Shown here: one piece after another, positions 26,992 to 36,835 of the stretch
Layout of the letters: every line of letters starts with the position of its first letter
Position numbering within the stretch: position 1 is the stretch's first letter
Position numbers and translations under genes: made by a program
The notes under the pieces: generated by a model
Told to the model about the DNA's origin: nothing
What the model saw: only the letters and a program-made list of their open reading frames with translations
Databases searched by the model: none
Assembly: GCF_018141445.1 (NCBI RefSeq)
Contig: NZ_CP058649.1
Span: 701,001 to 765,000, forward strand
Reading direction: 5' to 3'
DNA length: 64,000 bases
Source: Vallitalea pronyensis
Lineage (GTDB): Bacteria; Bacillota; Clostridia; Lachnospirales; Vallitaleaceae

Positions 26992-28860
26992 ATGAAAAGA
27001 GTAATACGGATACTATGTTTTATATTGTTTATGTGCATCATTATTTTTATGATGGCAGGTCTTATAAAAGATAAGGAGCCTATAACACCTGGAGGGCAAG
27101 TACAACATCAGTCCACCTACGTTACCATGAAAGATGGAACAGAAATAGCTGTCAGGATTTCTCTTCCATATGACTTGCAAAAGAATGAAAAAGTACCCAC
27201 AATCATGGAAAGTACGCGATATGGTACAAGGAATAAAAAGAGCTTTATACTCAATGCACTCATAAATTTAGGCATAGGGAAAGAGCCCCCATCTATTTTT
27301 TATGAAACACTTTTAAAGTCCAAGTATGCTTGTGTCAGAGTAGATGCAAGAGGTTCCGGTGCTTCTTATGGAACCAGAGCAATGGAGTGGTCTAAAGAAG
27401 AAATCGATGACATGGGTCAAATTATGGAATGGATTAAGCATCAACCATGGTCCAATGGAAAAGTAGGCACTTATGGTATATCCTATAGTGGCAATACAGC
27501 AGAATTGGCAATGGTGTCTAACCACCCAAGTTTACGTGCTGCTGCTCCCCTATACCCGGATTTTGACCCCATGGCTCAATCGGCCATACCAGGAGGTATA
27601 TACAATGAGGTGCTCATTGAAGAATGGAGCGAATCCAATAAGGCCATGGATGCTAATGTCAAAGACCTTTTTAATGGAGGGGCTGCCCCTGTGGATGGTG
27701 ATCAACAAGAAAAACGGTTGAAGGAAGCAATAAAAGGTCATCATACCATTGATATACATGCAGCCATTAAACATGTTTTATATTATGATGATACCTTAGT
27801 AGATGGCTATGAAGCAAGTTCTCTTGCACCCTATAATTACAAAGAAGCCATTCAAAAATCCAAAGTGCCCTTATATGTCCGTGTTGGGTGGCATGATGCG
27901 GCTACGGTCAATGGTGCCATTGAAAGATATTTGACCTATGATAATGACCATACCCTTATTATAGGACCTTGGAGTCATGGCGGCTGGCATTTTTATGACC
28001 CCTACATGGCAAATGCTTCAACCCAAAAAGAAATTATGGAAGAACGTAAGCACTTAGAAACCATTCAAACCAATGAGACTCTTTCATTTTTTGATACCTA
28101 CCTTAAGGAAGAAGAGACAGATGTGACCATGCCTAAAAGGGAAATCAAGTATTATACCCTAGGCGAAGGGAAATGGAAAACCACAACCCATTGGCCGGTG
28201 GAGGGCTTTGACAATAAAAGATTGTATTTTAGTGATCATGACCGTTTAGACCAGCGTAAACCCGATAAAAGCAATGGAAAAGATACATACAACGTTGATT
28301 TCACTGCTTCGACGGGAAACAGTAATCGGTGGTTTACCAATATTGGTGGTGGTCCTATTAATTATCCAGACCGAGCAGAAGAAGACCAAAAGTTACTCAC
28401 CTATACAAGTGAACCTTTAGAACAAGATATAGAAATCACCGGTGTACCTGTTGTCACCTTGAATCTGTCATCTACTGCTGCGGACGGGGCATTTTATGTC
28501 TATCTTGAAGACGTTGACCCAAGTGGTTCGGTGACGTACATCACAGAAGGACAGTTAAGAGGGCTTCACAGGAAGGTTACAGACGAGGATCTGGGCTATG
28601 TAAGAATAGGTCCCAACCATTCCTTCTTAAGAAAGGATGGGGAACTACTCTCACCTGGAGAAAACACAGAACTTAAGATAGGTATGATTGCCACATCGGT
28701 GTTCATAAAGAAAGGGCATCGCATACGCATAGCTATAGCTGGTCATGATGCAGCCAATTTTGCAAGAATCCCCGATAATCATGAAGAAGTGATACTTCAT
28801 GTACAACGAAATAGCAGACTGGCATCTTATGTGGAACTGCCTATGAAAATAAGGAAATAG
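26992..28860 (+). CDS. CocE/NonD family hydrolase
   Basis: This 622-aa protein has an N-terminal membrane anchor or signal (about 5-22), an alpha/beta-hydrolase domain with nucleophile S164 (GISYSG), conserved RVDARGSGAS and the His in GPWSHGGW, and a C-terminal beta-jelly-roll typical of X-Pro dipeptidyl peptidase/CocE enzymes (about 400-620). It probably acts as an esterase or peptidase outside the membrane. The start at 26992 follows AGGAGG (26979-26984). An upstream in-frame ATG (26974) only reads through the ribosome site. Confidence 0.85.
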   Translation: MKRVIRILCFILFMCIIIFMMAGLIKDKEPITPGGQVQHQSTYVTMKDGTEIAVRISLPYDLQKNEKVPTIMESTRYGTRNKKSFILNALINLGIGKEPPSIFYETLLKSKYACVRVDARGSGASYGTRAMEWSKEEIDDMGQIMEWIKHQPWSNGKVGTYGISYSGNTAELAMVSNHPSLRAAAPLYPDFDPMAQSAIPGGIYNEVLIEEWSESNKAMDANVKDLFNGGAAPVDGDQQEKRLKEAIKGHHTIDIHAAIKHVLYYDDTLVDGYEASSLAPYNYKEAIQKSKVPLYVRVGWHDAATVNGAIERYLTYDNDHTLIIGPWSHGGWHFYDPYMANASTQKEIMEERKHLETIQTNETLSFFDTYLKEEETDVTMPKREIKYYTLGEGKWKTTTHWPVEGFDNKRLYFSDHDRLDQRKPDKSNGKDTYNVDFTASTGNSNRWFTNIGGGPINYPDRAEEDQKLLTYTSEPLEQDIEITGVPVVTLNLSSTAADGAFYVYLEDVDPSGSVTYITEGQLRGLHRKVTDEDLGYVRIGPNHSFLRKDGELLSPGENTELKIGMIATSVFIKKGHRIRIAIAGHDAANFARIPDNHEEVILHVQRNSRLASYVELPMKIRK

Positions 28861-28906
28861 TGGGTATTTCATTAATGTGATAAAACTATTTTTTATGGGT
28901 TAACCA

Positions 28907-28915
28907 TGCTATAAT
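28907..28915 (+). promoter_or_regulatory. Extended -10 promoter of the VanRS-like operon
   Basis: TGCTATAAT is a consensus extended -10 element. It lies 36 nt before the response-regulator start, with no clear -35. Confidence 0.5.
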
Positions 28916-28951
28916 CATAGACATAATGGTATGTTCTGAAAGGATAGTGAC

Positions 28952-29659
28952 ATGAATAATTATAATATTTTAATCATTGATGACGATGTAGCCATCATAG
29001 AATTAATGGAAATATATCTGTCCAATGAAGGTTATAACATCTACACAGCATTGAATGGTACAGATGGGTTAAAAATTTTACAGGAACAAGCCATTCATCT
29101 TGTGGTCTTGGATATCATGATGCCTGGAATAGATGGGTTGGAAACTTGCCAAAAAATAAGACAGCATCATACCATACCCATTATCATGTTAAGTTCTAAA
29201 TCAGAAGACATGGATAAGATATTAGGTTTGGGTATTGGTGCGGATGATTATATGGTCAAGCCATTTAACCCTATGGAACTCATTGCAAGAATCAAATCCC
29301 AATTAAGGCGGTATATCTATTTTAACACCCCACATCAAAAAGAACATGGAGATAACCTGATCCATATAAAAGGTTTAGTATTGAATAAAAACAACCATGG
29401 TGTAACGGTATATGACGAAGCCATTAACCTGACACCCACGGAGTACAAGATACTTCTTCTTCTAGCAAGTCATCCAGGAACTGTTTTTAGTGCAGAAGCT
29501 ATTTTTGAAAAGGTTTGGCAAGAGAAATATTATGAATCCAATAATACAGTCATGGTTCATATTTGGCGGCTTAGAGAGAAAATTGAAGATAATCCAAAAG
29601 AACCAAAATTTATTGAAACGGTTTGGGGGGTGGGCTATAAAATTGAAAATGAAAGGTAA
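28952..29659 (+). CDS. OmpR-family response regulator (VanR-like)
   Basis: This 235-aa protein has a receiver with phospho-acceptor D54 and KPF, and a winged-helix output domain. Its overall style (IIDDDVAIIELMEIYL, NEGYNIYTALNG) is close to VanR-type regulators. It overlaps the kinase gene by 11 bp. The third gene, an L,D-transpeptidase, suggests control of cell-wall cross-linking. That link is by position only. Confidence 0.88.
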   Translation: MNNYNILIIDDDVAIIELMEIYLSNEGYNIYTALNGTDGLKILQEQAIHLVVLDIMMPGIDGLETCQKIRQHHTIPIIMLSSKSEDMDKILGLGIGADDYMVKPFNPMELIARIKSQLRRYIYFNTPHQKEHGDNLIHIKGLVLNKNNHGVTVYDEAINLTPTEYKILLLLASHPGTVFSAEAIFEKVWQEKYYESNNTVMVHIWRLREKIEDNPKEPKFIETVWGVGYKIENER

Positions 29660-30716
29660 TGCCATTAAAACCAAGTTAGTATTAGCCATTTTTAAGAGTG
29701 CAGGTTTGGCAGGCATATGCATGATATTTTTAGGCATTCTCTTCATTATTGCATCCAGCTCCTTGCGTTTTTCTATATTTTTTCATCAACACTTTTTAGC
29801 CTTTATGGTGTTGTTTTTTTGTATGTTTGTTGTGCTCACCCTTGTCTTTTTTCTATTATCAATACGTGATGGGTTACAGTATCTAGAAGAAATAACCACC
29901 ACCCTAGAGGTCATTTCCCGAGGTGATTTAGATATCCACATACCAGAGAGAACATCAGATGAACTGGGGAAGATGGCTAGGACGGTTAATGTGATGGCAA
30001 GAAAACTAAAAGGTGCTATTGAAGAAGAACGGAGATTGGAAAAGACCAAAAATGATCTGATCACCAACATATCCCATGATCTAAGAACACCCCTTACATC
30101 AACACTAGGATACTTGGAATTAATACGTAGCAATACACCTGACCAAGAGTCAAATCTTTGGCGATATACAAACATTGCACTTGGAAAATGTAAGGACTTA
30201 AAAAACCTAATTGACCAACTCTTTGAGTATTCAAAGCTGCATCATACGAAGATGACAATGCATCAAGTAAGCATAAGCATAGGCGAGTTGTTAGAGCAGG
30301 TTATCATAGGCTTTATACCTGCTCTCCAAGAAGTCAATATGACATACAGGCTATCTTTTGCCGATGAGAAGCTCATGGTTGATGTAGACCCTTTACTGTT
30401 AACAAGAGTCTTTGATAATCTGATGGATAACGCCATCCGTTATGGAAAAGATGGTGAGTATTTAGATGTTGAGCTGATAAAAGAGGATCAACAGGCTGTC
30501 ATTCACATCATGAACTATGGGAATTCCATAGCCCAGGCAGATTTACCCTATGTATTCCAACGGTTTTATCAAGTTGGTCAAAGGTCAGCAGACACTCAGC
30601 ATTCGGGGTTAGGTCTAGCTATTGTCAAACGTATCATGGATATGCATCATGGGACGGTCGAAGCTTTTAGCATGAACAATAAAACCGTATTTGAAGTCAG
30701 GCTAAACCTAAGTTAA
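29649..30716 (+). CDS. Sensor histidine kinase (VanS-like)
   Basis: This 355-aa kinase has two membrane segments close together (about 12-37 and 50-72), so there is almost no extracytoplasmic sensor. It has a HAMP domain (about 75-125), HisKA with H143 (ISHDLRTPLTSTLGYLELI region) and an ATPase domain with N box, YVFQRFY and GLGLAI. The start ATG 29649 lies after GGGGTGGG in the end of the regulator gene; a TTG at 29643 is an alternative. The short loop resembles envelope-sensing intramembrane kinases and VanS. Confidence 0.88.
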   Translation: MKGNAIKTKLVLAIFKSAGLAGICMIFLGILFIIASSSLRFSIFFHQHFLAFMVLFFCMFVVLTLVFFLLSIRDGLQYLEEITTTLEVISRGDLDIHIPERTSDELGKMARTVNVMARKLKGAIEEERRLEKTKNDLITNISHDLRTPLTSTLGYLELIRSNTPDQESNLWRYTNIALGKCKDLKNLIDQLFEYSKLHHTKMTMHQVSISIGELLEQVIIGFIPALQEVNMTYRLSFADEKLMVDVDPLLLTRVFDNLMDNAIRYGKDGEYLDVELIKEDQQAVIHIMNYGNSIAQADLPYVFQRFYQVGQRSADTQHSGLGLAIVKRIMDMHHGTVEAFSMNNKTVFEVRLNLS

Positions 30717-30780
30717 AGGATGAAAAGATTACTCATGAAAAGCACCCTTTAGGAATAATGATGTTAAGGGGGTGTTATTC

Positions 30781-32043
30781 ATGAATAAGAAATTTTACCG
30801 AGTGGGGTTACGGATAGTTGTGTTGACCATCGTGATACTATATGGGTATCAAATGGCACGAGTTTCCTATGCAACAGGATTAGAAAATAAACCAGATGAA
30901 GAAAACATGGTGGATGTTGAAGACGATACCATTGATGATGAAGGCCAAAATATAGTTGAAGAGGATGAACCATCAGAGCTTGAAGGCACTGTATTACCAG
31001 ATGCTATACAGTGTAACGACATGTTAGCAGAAGAGATACACAAACTTAAGATTTTTAATAAACGTGGCAAGGTGTTAAAAGTTGGTGAAAAAGGAGATTT
31101 AGTTAAGTCCTTGCATATGCTGTTGAAATGGCTTCATTATGATGTGGATGAGACATCGTCTCTATTTAGTGCACAAACAGAAGCTGCCGTCATCAAGTTT
31201 CAACAAGACCATAGCATGAAAGGGACAGGTATTGTTGATAAGCTGGCATATATTCGATTAAATGATTACCTGCATCATAGCCGGATGGCATATGACTACA
31301 TGGATTATGATGTGAAGATAGGACCTACAGAAGATTATTGGATCATTATTAATAAAACAACCAATGTATTACAGTTGTATAAAGGTAAAAACCGATTACG
31401 TGTTTATCGGGTAGCTACAGGGCGATACCCATCCTATACGCCAGAGGGTCAGTTTAAAATAGCCAATAAGCTAGTGAATGCAGCTTGGAAAGATGTACCA
31501 GGTGGTGTAGCTACAAATCCCTTAGGTTCAAGATGGATGGGGCTAACGATTGGCAATCATACCACCTATGGTATACACGGATGTGGCAGACCTGAGAGCA
31601 TAGGCACTTATGCCAGTGCTGGTTGCATTCGTATGTACAATTTTCAAGTGGAAGAGTTATACGACTTAGTTCCCGTCCATACACCTGTTTGGATTGGCAC
31701 AACGGACAAAATAGAAGCATGGGTTAAGGCATTACATAAGACCCATGAAGCCATACTAAAAAAACAAGAAGAATCTAAGATGGCATTCTACGAAGACCTA
31801 ATGCCCTTATTACTTGAACCCTATGTTCATGAAGCATTAATACAGTATTATGGAGAAGTTACACCCTCAAGAACCGTAGACATCATCCGTATAGAGCATA
31901 AAGAACAGCACAAGGGCTGTCTAACAATCATTCTTGAGGTAATGCTTCATAATGAGATGCAGGTTGGGGTAGAAAAAGAGTACCTTATCACAACCATTGA
32001 TTTACTTAACAATAAGCAGGAAGTTGCTCATTATGAGCTTTAA
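30781..32043 (+). CDS. L,D-transpeptidase with peptidoglycan-binding domain
   Basis: This 420-aa envelope protein has an N-terminal membrane segment (about 8-27), an acidic linker, a PG_binding_1 domain (about 95-160) and a YkuD catalytic domain (about 185-310). The catalytic triad region is intact: H266 in HGCG and C282 in SAGCIRM. A C-terminal tail of about 100 aa is unassigned. It forms 3-3 cross-links or attaches molecules to peptidoglycan, insensitive to most penicillins and, through altered stems, to glycopeptides. AAGGGGGTG precedes ATG 30781 and can pair with CACCC upstream. Confidence 0.9.
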   Translation: MNKKFYRVGLRIVVLTIVILYGYQMARVSYATGLENKPDEENMVDVEDDTIDDEGQNIVEEDEPSELEGTVLPDAIQCNDMLAEEIHKLKIFNKRGKVLKVGEKGDLVKSLHMLLKWLHYDVDETSSLFSAQTEAAVIKFQQDHSMKGTGIVDKLAYIRLNDYLHHSRMAYDYMDYDVKIGPTEDYWIIINKTTNVLQLYKGKNRLRVYRVATGRYPSYTPEGQFKIANKLVNAAWKDVPGGVATNPLGSRWMGLTIGNHTTYGIHGCGRPESIGTYASAGCIRMYNFQVEELYDLVPVHTPVWIGTTDKIEAWVKALHKTHEAILKKQEESKMAFYEDLMPLLLEPYVHEALIQYYGEVTPSRTVDIIRIEHKEQHKGCLTIILEVMLHNEMQVGVEKEYLITTIDLLNNKQEVAHYEL

Positions 32044-32053
32044 TATATAGATG

Positions 32054-32075
32054 GCAATAGGATACTGCCTATTGC
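32054..32075 (+). terminator. Hairpin after L,D-transpeptidase gene
   Basis: GCAATAGG pairs with CCTATTGC across a 6-nt loop, 10 nt after the stop. There is no T-run, so termination is uncertain. Confidence 0.35.
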
Positions 32076-32157
32076 TGTCCTACCTGACCTCATGTATAAT
32101 CTAAAGGAGTAGGTCACCCTCATATAATGGGTGATACGATATATTGAGGAAGGTATC

Positions 32158-33126
32158 ATGATGACTGAGAAAGAAAGGTATTTACCCTATTTATCCGGTA
32201 CAGGAATGGCATTAATATTTGGATTTTCATTCTTATTCACAAAAGAAGCCCTAGATGCCATTCATCCATTTCATTTGTTAGGATTTAGGTTTGGTATTGC
32301 AGCGATGCTTTTATTGGTTTTAAAGTTAGTGAAAGTCATACGGGTGGATTATAAAGGAAAAGATGTACGTAAATTGATAGCAATAGCTTTGACACAACCT
32401 GTTGCCTACTTTATCTTTGAGATTTCTGGTATTAAGCTAACCAATTCTTCTGAAGCTGGCATGATGATTGCTCTCATACCTGTTGTGGTCACCGTACTGG
32501 CGGTTATATTTTTAAAAGAGTTCCCTAAGAAGATACAAGTATTCTTTATTGGGCTATCGGTAACAGGCGCAATGTTTATTATTATCATGAAGAGCAGTGA
32601 AATCGGTTCAAGTGCCACAGGCATCATTGTTCTTTTGTTAGCCGTACTATGTGCATCCATCTTTAATATACTATCCCGAAAGTTTTCCTCGGATTTTAGA
32701 CCCGTAGACATTACTTTTGCCATGATGTGGATTGGTGCTATTGTCTTTAATGGAATAGCTGTTATTCAACATATACAAAATGGTCAGCTAGGGCATTATT
32801 TTGCACCTTTATCCAATCCTAAAGTTATCTCTGCAGTGGTTTATTTGGGTATATTATCCTCCATCGTGGCCTTTTTTCTAGTGAATTATACGTTGTCCAA
32901 GATTGAAGCTTCTCGGTCTGCTGTTTTTGCAAATCTATCCAGTGTCACATCCATCGTAGCCGGGGTCCTCATCAGAAATGAACCCTTTTCATGGTATCAG
33001 ATGATTGGTGCTTTGATGATTCTGTTAGGTGTCTGGGGAACAAATTACTATGGGAGTCAATCAAAAAAGCGTAGAATGGTTAAGAAGCAACCCTTATTTG
33101 CAAGTGCCCTAAATAAAAAAAGATAG
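32158..33126 (+). CDS. EamA/DMT-family transporter
   Basis: This 322-aa inner-membrane protein has ten predicted helices in two EamA repeats (about 15-145 and 160-300). DMT proteins of this type export amino acids or metabolites. The start is ATG 32158 behind GAGGAAGG; codons further upstream lack a site. It stops 10 nt before the AraC-GyrI gene, so the two form an operon and the regulator may sense the exported compound. Confidence 0.85.
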   Translation: MMTEKERYLPYLSGTGMALIFGFSFLFTKEALDAIHPFHLLGFRFGIAAMLLLVLKLVKVIRVDYKGKDVRKLIAIALTQPVAYFIFEISGIKLTNSSEAGMMIALIPVVVTVLAVIFLKEFPKKIQVFFIGLSVTGAMFIIIMKSSEIGSSATGIIVLLLAVLCASIFNILSRKFSSDFRPVDITFAMMWIGAIVFNGIAVIQHIQNGQLGHYFAPLSNPKVISAVVYLGILSSIVAFFLVNYTLSKIEASRSAVFANLSSVTSIVAGVLIRNEPFSWYQMIGALMILLGVWGTNYYGSQSKKRRMVKKQPLFASALNKKR

Positions 33127-33136
33127 GAAGCAGCAT

Positions 33137-34000
33137 ATGAATCTCTATTGCCAGTTAATTAATCAAGCCATCCATTACATAGAAGAACATATTCATGCAC
33201 CATTAACCCTTGAAGATATGTCAAAAATGCTATGTGTATCCCCGTTTCACTTTAACCGCATGTTTAAAACCGTTGTTGGGAAAACACTTAAGCAATATAT
33301 CTTAGGCAGAAAACTCACATTGGCCTATGACCACTTAGTGGCACATAATGATTCGGTCATTGATGTTGCCTATGATTTTGGGTTTCAATACCCTGAGGTC
33401 TTTAGTCGTGCGTTTAAAAAGCATTTTGGTATACCGCCTTCTAGGTCCAGACAGTCAAAAATAAACACCCATTTGGTTGAAAAGGCAACCGTTGTGGACA
33501 GGCATATCATCAATTATAAGGGGGATTTAACCCTAAAAGGAAGTTGTGAATATATAGAAGGGATACATTTAGAAGGTATAGCTCTGGACGTTGATATAAA
33601 CGATGTTCAATGTGAGCAGCACATGCGGTCTACAGGAGCAGCTTTTTTAGAGGAATCCAAAGTTGCAGCTTCTCTTAATCACGACACATTCTACACCGTC
33701 GTTCATTGTCATGGAAAGGATAATGGTATGTATACGGTATTCTATGGCAAAGAAAAGAAGGGTCACGGTGATTCATTGGGATATCAGCCACGTCTTGTAC
33801 CAGAAGGATGGTATGCCAGGTTTCATTATGATGGGGATATGTTTCAGATAAGAGAAACATTCCTTGATGATCTCTACAAATGGATCATGATACAAGAGAT
33901 TGAACTGCATGCTAATGGTGTGGGTATGGTGAACATCTATGGCAGAGACTACACCCATACAGGCAAGGTTCACATGTTGGTTCCCATTAAGAAGCCTTAA
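33137..34000 (+). CDS. AraC-family regulator with GyrI-like effector domain
   Basis: This 287-aa protein has an N-terminal AraC DNA-binding domain (about 5-105; IDVAYDFGFQYPEVFSRAFK) and a C-terminal GyrI-like domain (about 125-287). It has the same architecture as the proteins at 15818 and 42529. ATAGGAAG precedes the ATG. It is co-directional with the EamA transporter immediately upstream. Confidence 0.87.
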   Translation: MNLYCQLINQAIHYIEEHIHAPLTLEDMSKMLCVSPFHFNRMFKTVVGKTLKQYILGRKLTLAYDHLVAHNDSVIDVAYDFGFQYPEVFSRAFKKHFGIPPSRSRQSKINTHLVEKATVVDRHIINYKGDLTLKGSCEYIEGIHLEGIALDVDINDVQCEQHMRSTGAAFLEESKVAASLNHDTFYTVVHCHGKDNGMYTVFYGKEKKGHGDSLGYQPRLVPEGWYARFHYDGDMFQIRETFLDDLYKWIMIQEIELHANGVGMVNIYGRDYTHTGKVHMLVPIKKP

Positions 34001-34149
34001 AGACAGCAAGAAAAATCATGAAGACAAACGATGAAATAGCTAATATGGTATTGACAGATGACAATCTGTTGATGGTGTATCAGCTATTTTTTAGTATAGA
34101 AAAGTATGGGGTTGAAAACACACGTAAACATGTGAAAGGAGATGTTATC

Positions 34150-34995
34150 ATGATTGATTTAACAGGGAAAGTTGCCATTGTGACAGGAGCAAGCAGGGGA
34201 GTGGGAAAAGGGATAGCTAGAGGTCTTGGGGAATTTGGTGCTACGGTATATGTTACCGGACGTACGGAAAAAGGTGAACATTTGCCAGCATTCTTAAAAG
34301 AGACCAGCATCTATCAAACAGCAGAAGAGGTGACCAGCCTTGGTGGTGTTGGTATAGCGTATCGGTGTAATCATGCCATAGATGAAGAAGTAGAGGCACT
34401 GTTTACACATGTTATGGAAGAACAGGGTAAGGTGGATATACTGGTGAATAATGCTTGGGGTGGTGGTATACATGCATGGCAAGCTTATTTTTTTCATACA
34501 CCTTTTTGGGAACAACCCATAACATTATGGGATGATAACTATCAAGTTGGTGTCCGATCAAATTATGTGGCAAGTCGATGTGCTGCCAAAATCATGGCAG
34601 AGCAAAAAAGCGGTATTATCATTAATGTGTCATTCTATGGTGGGAGAAACTATTTAAACAACGTAGCATATGGGGTATGTAAGGCTTCAGTGGACAGATT
34701 ATCTGCTGATATGGCATATGAATTAAAAGACCACCATGTACCTGTTTTCTCATTGTATCCTGGGCAGGTAAGGACGGAAGGCATGATTGAATTTGCCAAA
34801 CACAACGAAGCCATAGATATTGGTGCCATGGAATCGCCTCAATTTGTAGGCAGATGCATTGCTTATGTGGCCAATGATCATGAAGCCATCAAAGATACTG
34901 GTAAAATACTGATAACAGCAGAGATTGCCCAGCACTATGGTTTTACAGATGTTGACGGTAAGCAGCCGAAATCATTAAAAGCAGCGTTATGGTAA
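34150..34995 (+). CDS. Short-chain dehydrogenase/reductase (DHRS1-like)
   Basis: This 281-aa NAD(P)-dependent oxidoreductase has the nucleotide motif TGASRGVGKG (about 13-22), NNAWGG, and the catalytic YxxxK in YGVCK. The longer active-site loop resembles DHRS1-type SDRs. ATG 34150 is chosen since AAAGGAG (34135-34141) lies 8 nt upstream and the family normally starts at this point. The frame stays open back to 34018 without a ribosome site. The substrate is unknown. Confidence 0.85.
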   Translation: MIDLTGKVAIVTGASRGVGKGIARGLGEFGATVYVTGRTEKGEHLPAFLKETSIYQTAEEVTSLGGVGIAYRCNHAIDEEVEALFTHVMEEQGKVDILVNNAWGGGIHAWQAYFFHTPFWEQPITLWDDNYQVGVRSNYVASRCAAKIMAEQKSGIIINVSFYGGRNYLNNVAYGVCKASVDRLSADMAYELKDHHVPVFSLYPGQVRTEGMIEFAKHNEAIDIGAMESPQFVGRCIAYVANDHEAIKDTGKILITAEIAQHYGFTDVDGKQPKSLKAALW

Positions 34996-35041
34996 GTCAC
35001 TAAAATCCTTTCTGGAACATATAGTATAGCAGAAAGGAGAC

Positions 35042-36010
35042 ATGCTCATGATACCGACAAAAAGACATCATGGACATAAGGGTTTAACCATTATGACATG
35101 GAACATTTATTTTGGGGCAGACCTTACACCCCTCATAAATACCACACCAGAAGAAGTTCCAGAAGCTGTAACAGAAGTGTTTAACCAAGTTGTCCAGACG
35201 GACTTTCCAGCTCGAGCAAAAGCCATAGCAAAACAAATTTGTCTAGCAGACCCTGACTTAATTGGTCTTCAAGAGGTAGCATTATGGACGGTTCAATCAG
35301 CCGCATCCACTCAGATTATCAGCTTTTTAAAAACATTATTAAAAGAGCTGAGAAGAAGAGGGTTATACTATGGGGTCATAGCGGTGAATAAAAATTTCAG
35401 AAACCAGTTGCCCAGTAGTACAGGGGACATCGTTGGCTTATTGGACCGGGATGTGATTCTTGCAAAATGTCATACACCCATGATGCTATCCAATATTCAA
35501 GAACATCATTACCAAACCAATTTAGTTGTACCTGTTGGAAACGAACCATTTACAATCTTAAGAGGCTGGTCATCTGTGGATATTCATTTATGCCATGAAA
35601 AGTTTCGACTGGTGAATACACACTTAGAAAGTGAATCCCAGGATATTCGCTTTGCTCAAGCAAAAGAATTAATCAAACGTGCTGGTGACACCAATCTTCC
35701 GCTGGTATTGATAGGGGATTATAATACCAATGCAGAAGGTACAGCGTCACCTACCTATGATATGTTGATTAAAAAGGGCTTCACAGATGCCTGGCAGGTA
35801 GCAGGACAAGGCTCAGGTTTTACAGCTGCACAAGCAAGAGATTTATTAAATAAAGTCTCAACCCTAAGTGAGAGAATTGATCTCATACTGTATAATAAGG
35901 GCTTTTGTGTATGTAGAATTAACACCATTGGTAATAAGCAGCGAAATAGGACACCTAATGGTTTATGGCCATCGGATCATGCGGGTGTTGTAGCGACGCT
36001 CATCTTATAG
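35042..36010 (+). CDS. Endonuclease/exonuclease/phosphatase family protein
   Basis: This 322-aa protein has the EEP fold: TWNIYFG at the start, the metal Glu in GLQEVALW, VNTHLESE, GDYNTNAEG and the terminal SDHAGVVATL. No signal peptide is seen. EEP members cleave phosphodiesters of nucleic acids, phospholipids or inositol phosphates; which one applies here cannot be told. AAAGGAGA precedes the start. Confidence 0.85.
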   Translation: MLMIPTKRHHGHKGLTIMTWNIYFGADLTPLINTTPEEVPEAVTEVFNQVVQTDFPARAKAIAKQICLADPDLIGLQEVALWTVQSAASTQIISFLKTLLKELRRRGLYYGVIAVNKNFRNQLPSSTGDIVGLLDRDVILAKCHTPMMLSNIQEHHYQTNLVVPVGNEPFTILRGWSSVDIHLCHEKFRLVNTHLESESQDIRFAQAKELIKRAGDTNLPLVLIGDYNTNAEGTASPTYDMLIKKGFTDAWQVAGQGSGFTAAQARDLLNKVSTLSERIDLILYNKGFCVCRINTIGNKQRNRTPNGLWPSDHAGVVATLIL

Positions 36011-36113
36011 GAAAAACCACTTTTTACATGACAGGAATTACGGACATCCCCTTTTATATCTTAAGAATATATATTATAATAATTCTAAGAAGCATATGTG
36101 AGGAGATTAAGTC

Positions 36114-36593
36114 ATGAAGAAAAACAATATTTATCGAGAAGCAAGAGAAAAATACAATGATGCCCACAACAATCCTCTTAATCGAGAAGAAGCAGCTGTT
36201 AAACTACATATCAGTGGAGCAACATTAGGTCGTTATGAGACAGATGAGAGTGCACCCAGTCCAGAAGTGGTGTATGCCATGAGTAAGGTCTATGAAAACC
36301 CCGTACTTAGGCGAAAACATTGTTCAGAAGGCTGCCTTATTGGTAAAACCGATCATCCCTATAGTGCACCCAAAACCCTTTTTGAATCTGGCTATGGTTT
36401 GATTAATGCCAATAAAGCCCTTGACTCGTTTAAAAATGAGCTTTTTGAGGTGTTGGCTGATGGTAAGGTTGATAAAGAAGAGATCATTCGGCTCCGTGAA
36501 ATCATACCACAGATTAAAAAGGTACAGAAGTTACTAAGTGATATTGAAATAGAGATAGAAAAACACTCCCTAAAATATGATATTGATGATTAA
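36114..36593 (+). CDS. XRE-type helix-turn-helix protein
   Basis: This 159-aa protein has an N-terminal HTH (about 22-60, REEAAVKLHISGATLGRYE) and a helical, charged C-terminal half (about 100-159) that could dimerise. A short Cys-containing linker (CSEGCLIG) follows the HTH. GAGGAG precedes the ATG. It may regulate the neighbouring membrane-protein gene. Confidence 0.8.
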   Translation: MKKNNIYREAREKYNDAHNNPLNREEAAVKLHISGATLGRYETDESAPSPEVVYAMSKVYENPVLRRKHCSEGCLIGKTDHPYSAPKTLFESGYGLINANKALDSFKNELFEVLADGKVDKEEIIRLREIIPQIKKVQKLLSDIEIEIEKHSLKYDIDD

Positions 36594-36835
36594 TCTTTCT
36601 ATATATGCTATATTTGACCAATCGATTTATCAAAGATGAGTTGATGCTATTGTCAGATGTAGCATTTATGTTATTGAGAAGTACACGTCCATTGCTCTAT
36701 AATAATGGTATGAGGAACATCTATTGTATGAAGGTCATTAAAGGTCACAAGCATTCAATAGATAGCGTATGTTGGATACAAGCTAGGCAATCGTTCATGT
36801 GGATAACATACATCATGAGATGAGGGAGGTATTTC

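Noticed and set aside
34018..34149. N-terminal extension of the SDR protein
   Set aside because: The frame is open, but there is no ribosome site at 34018, whereas AAAGGAG sits in front of ATG 34150, the normal family start.
36605..36823. 72-aa ORF between the XRE and membrane-protein genes
   Set aside because: It has no ribosome site, no recognisable protein pattern and mixed composition; it looks like chance coding.
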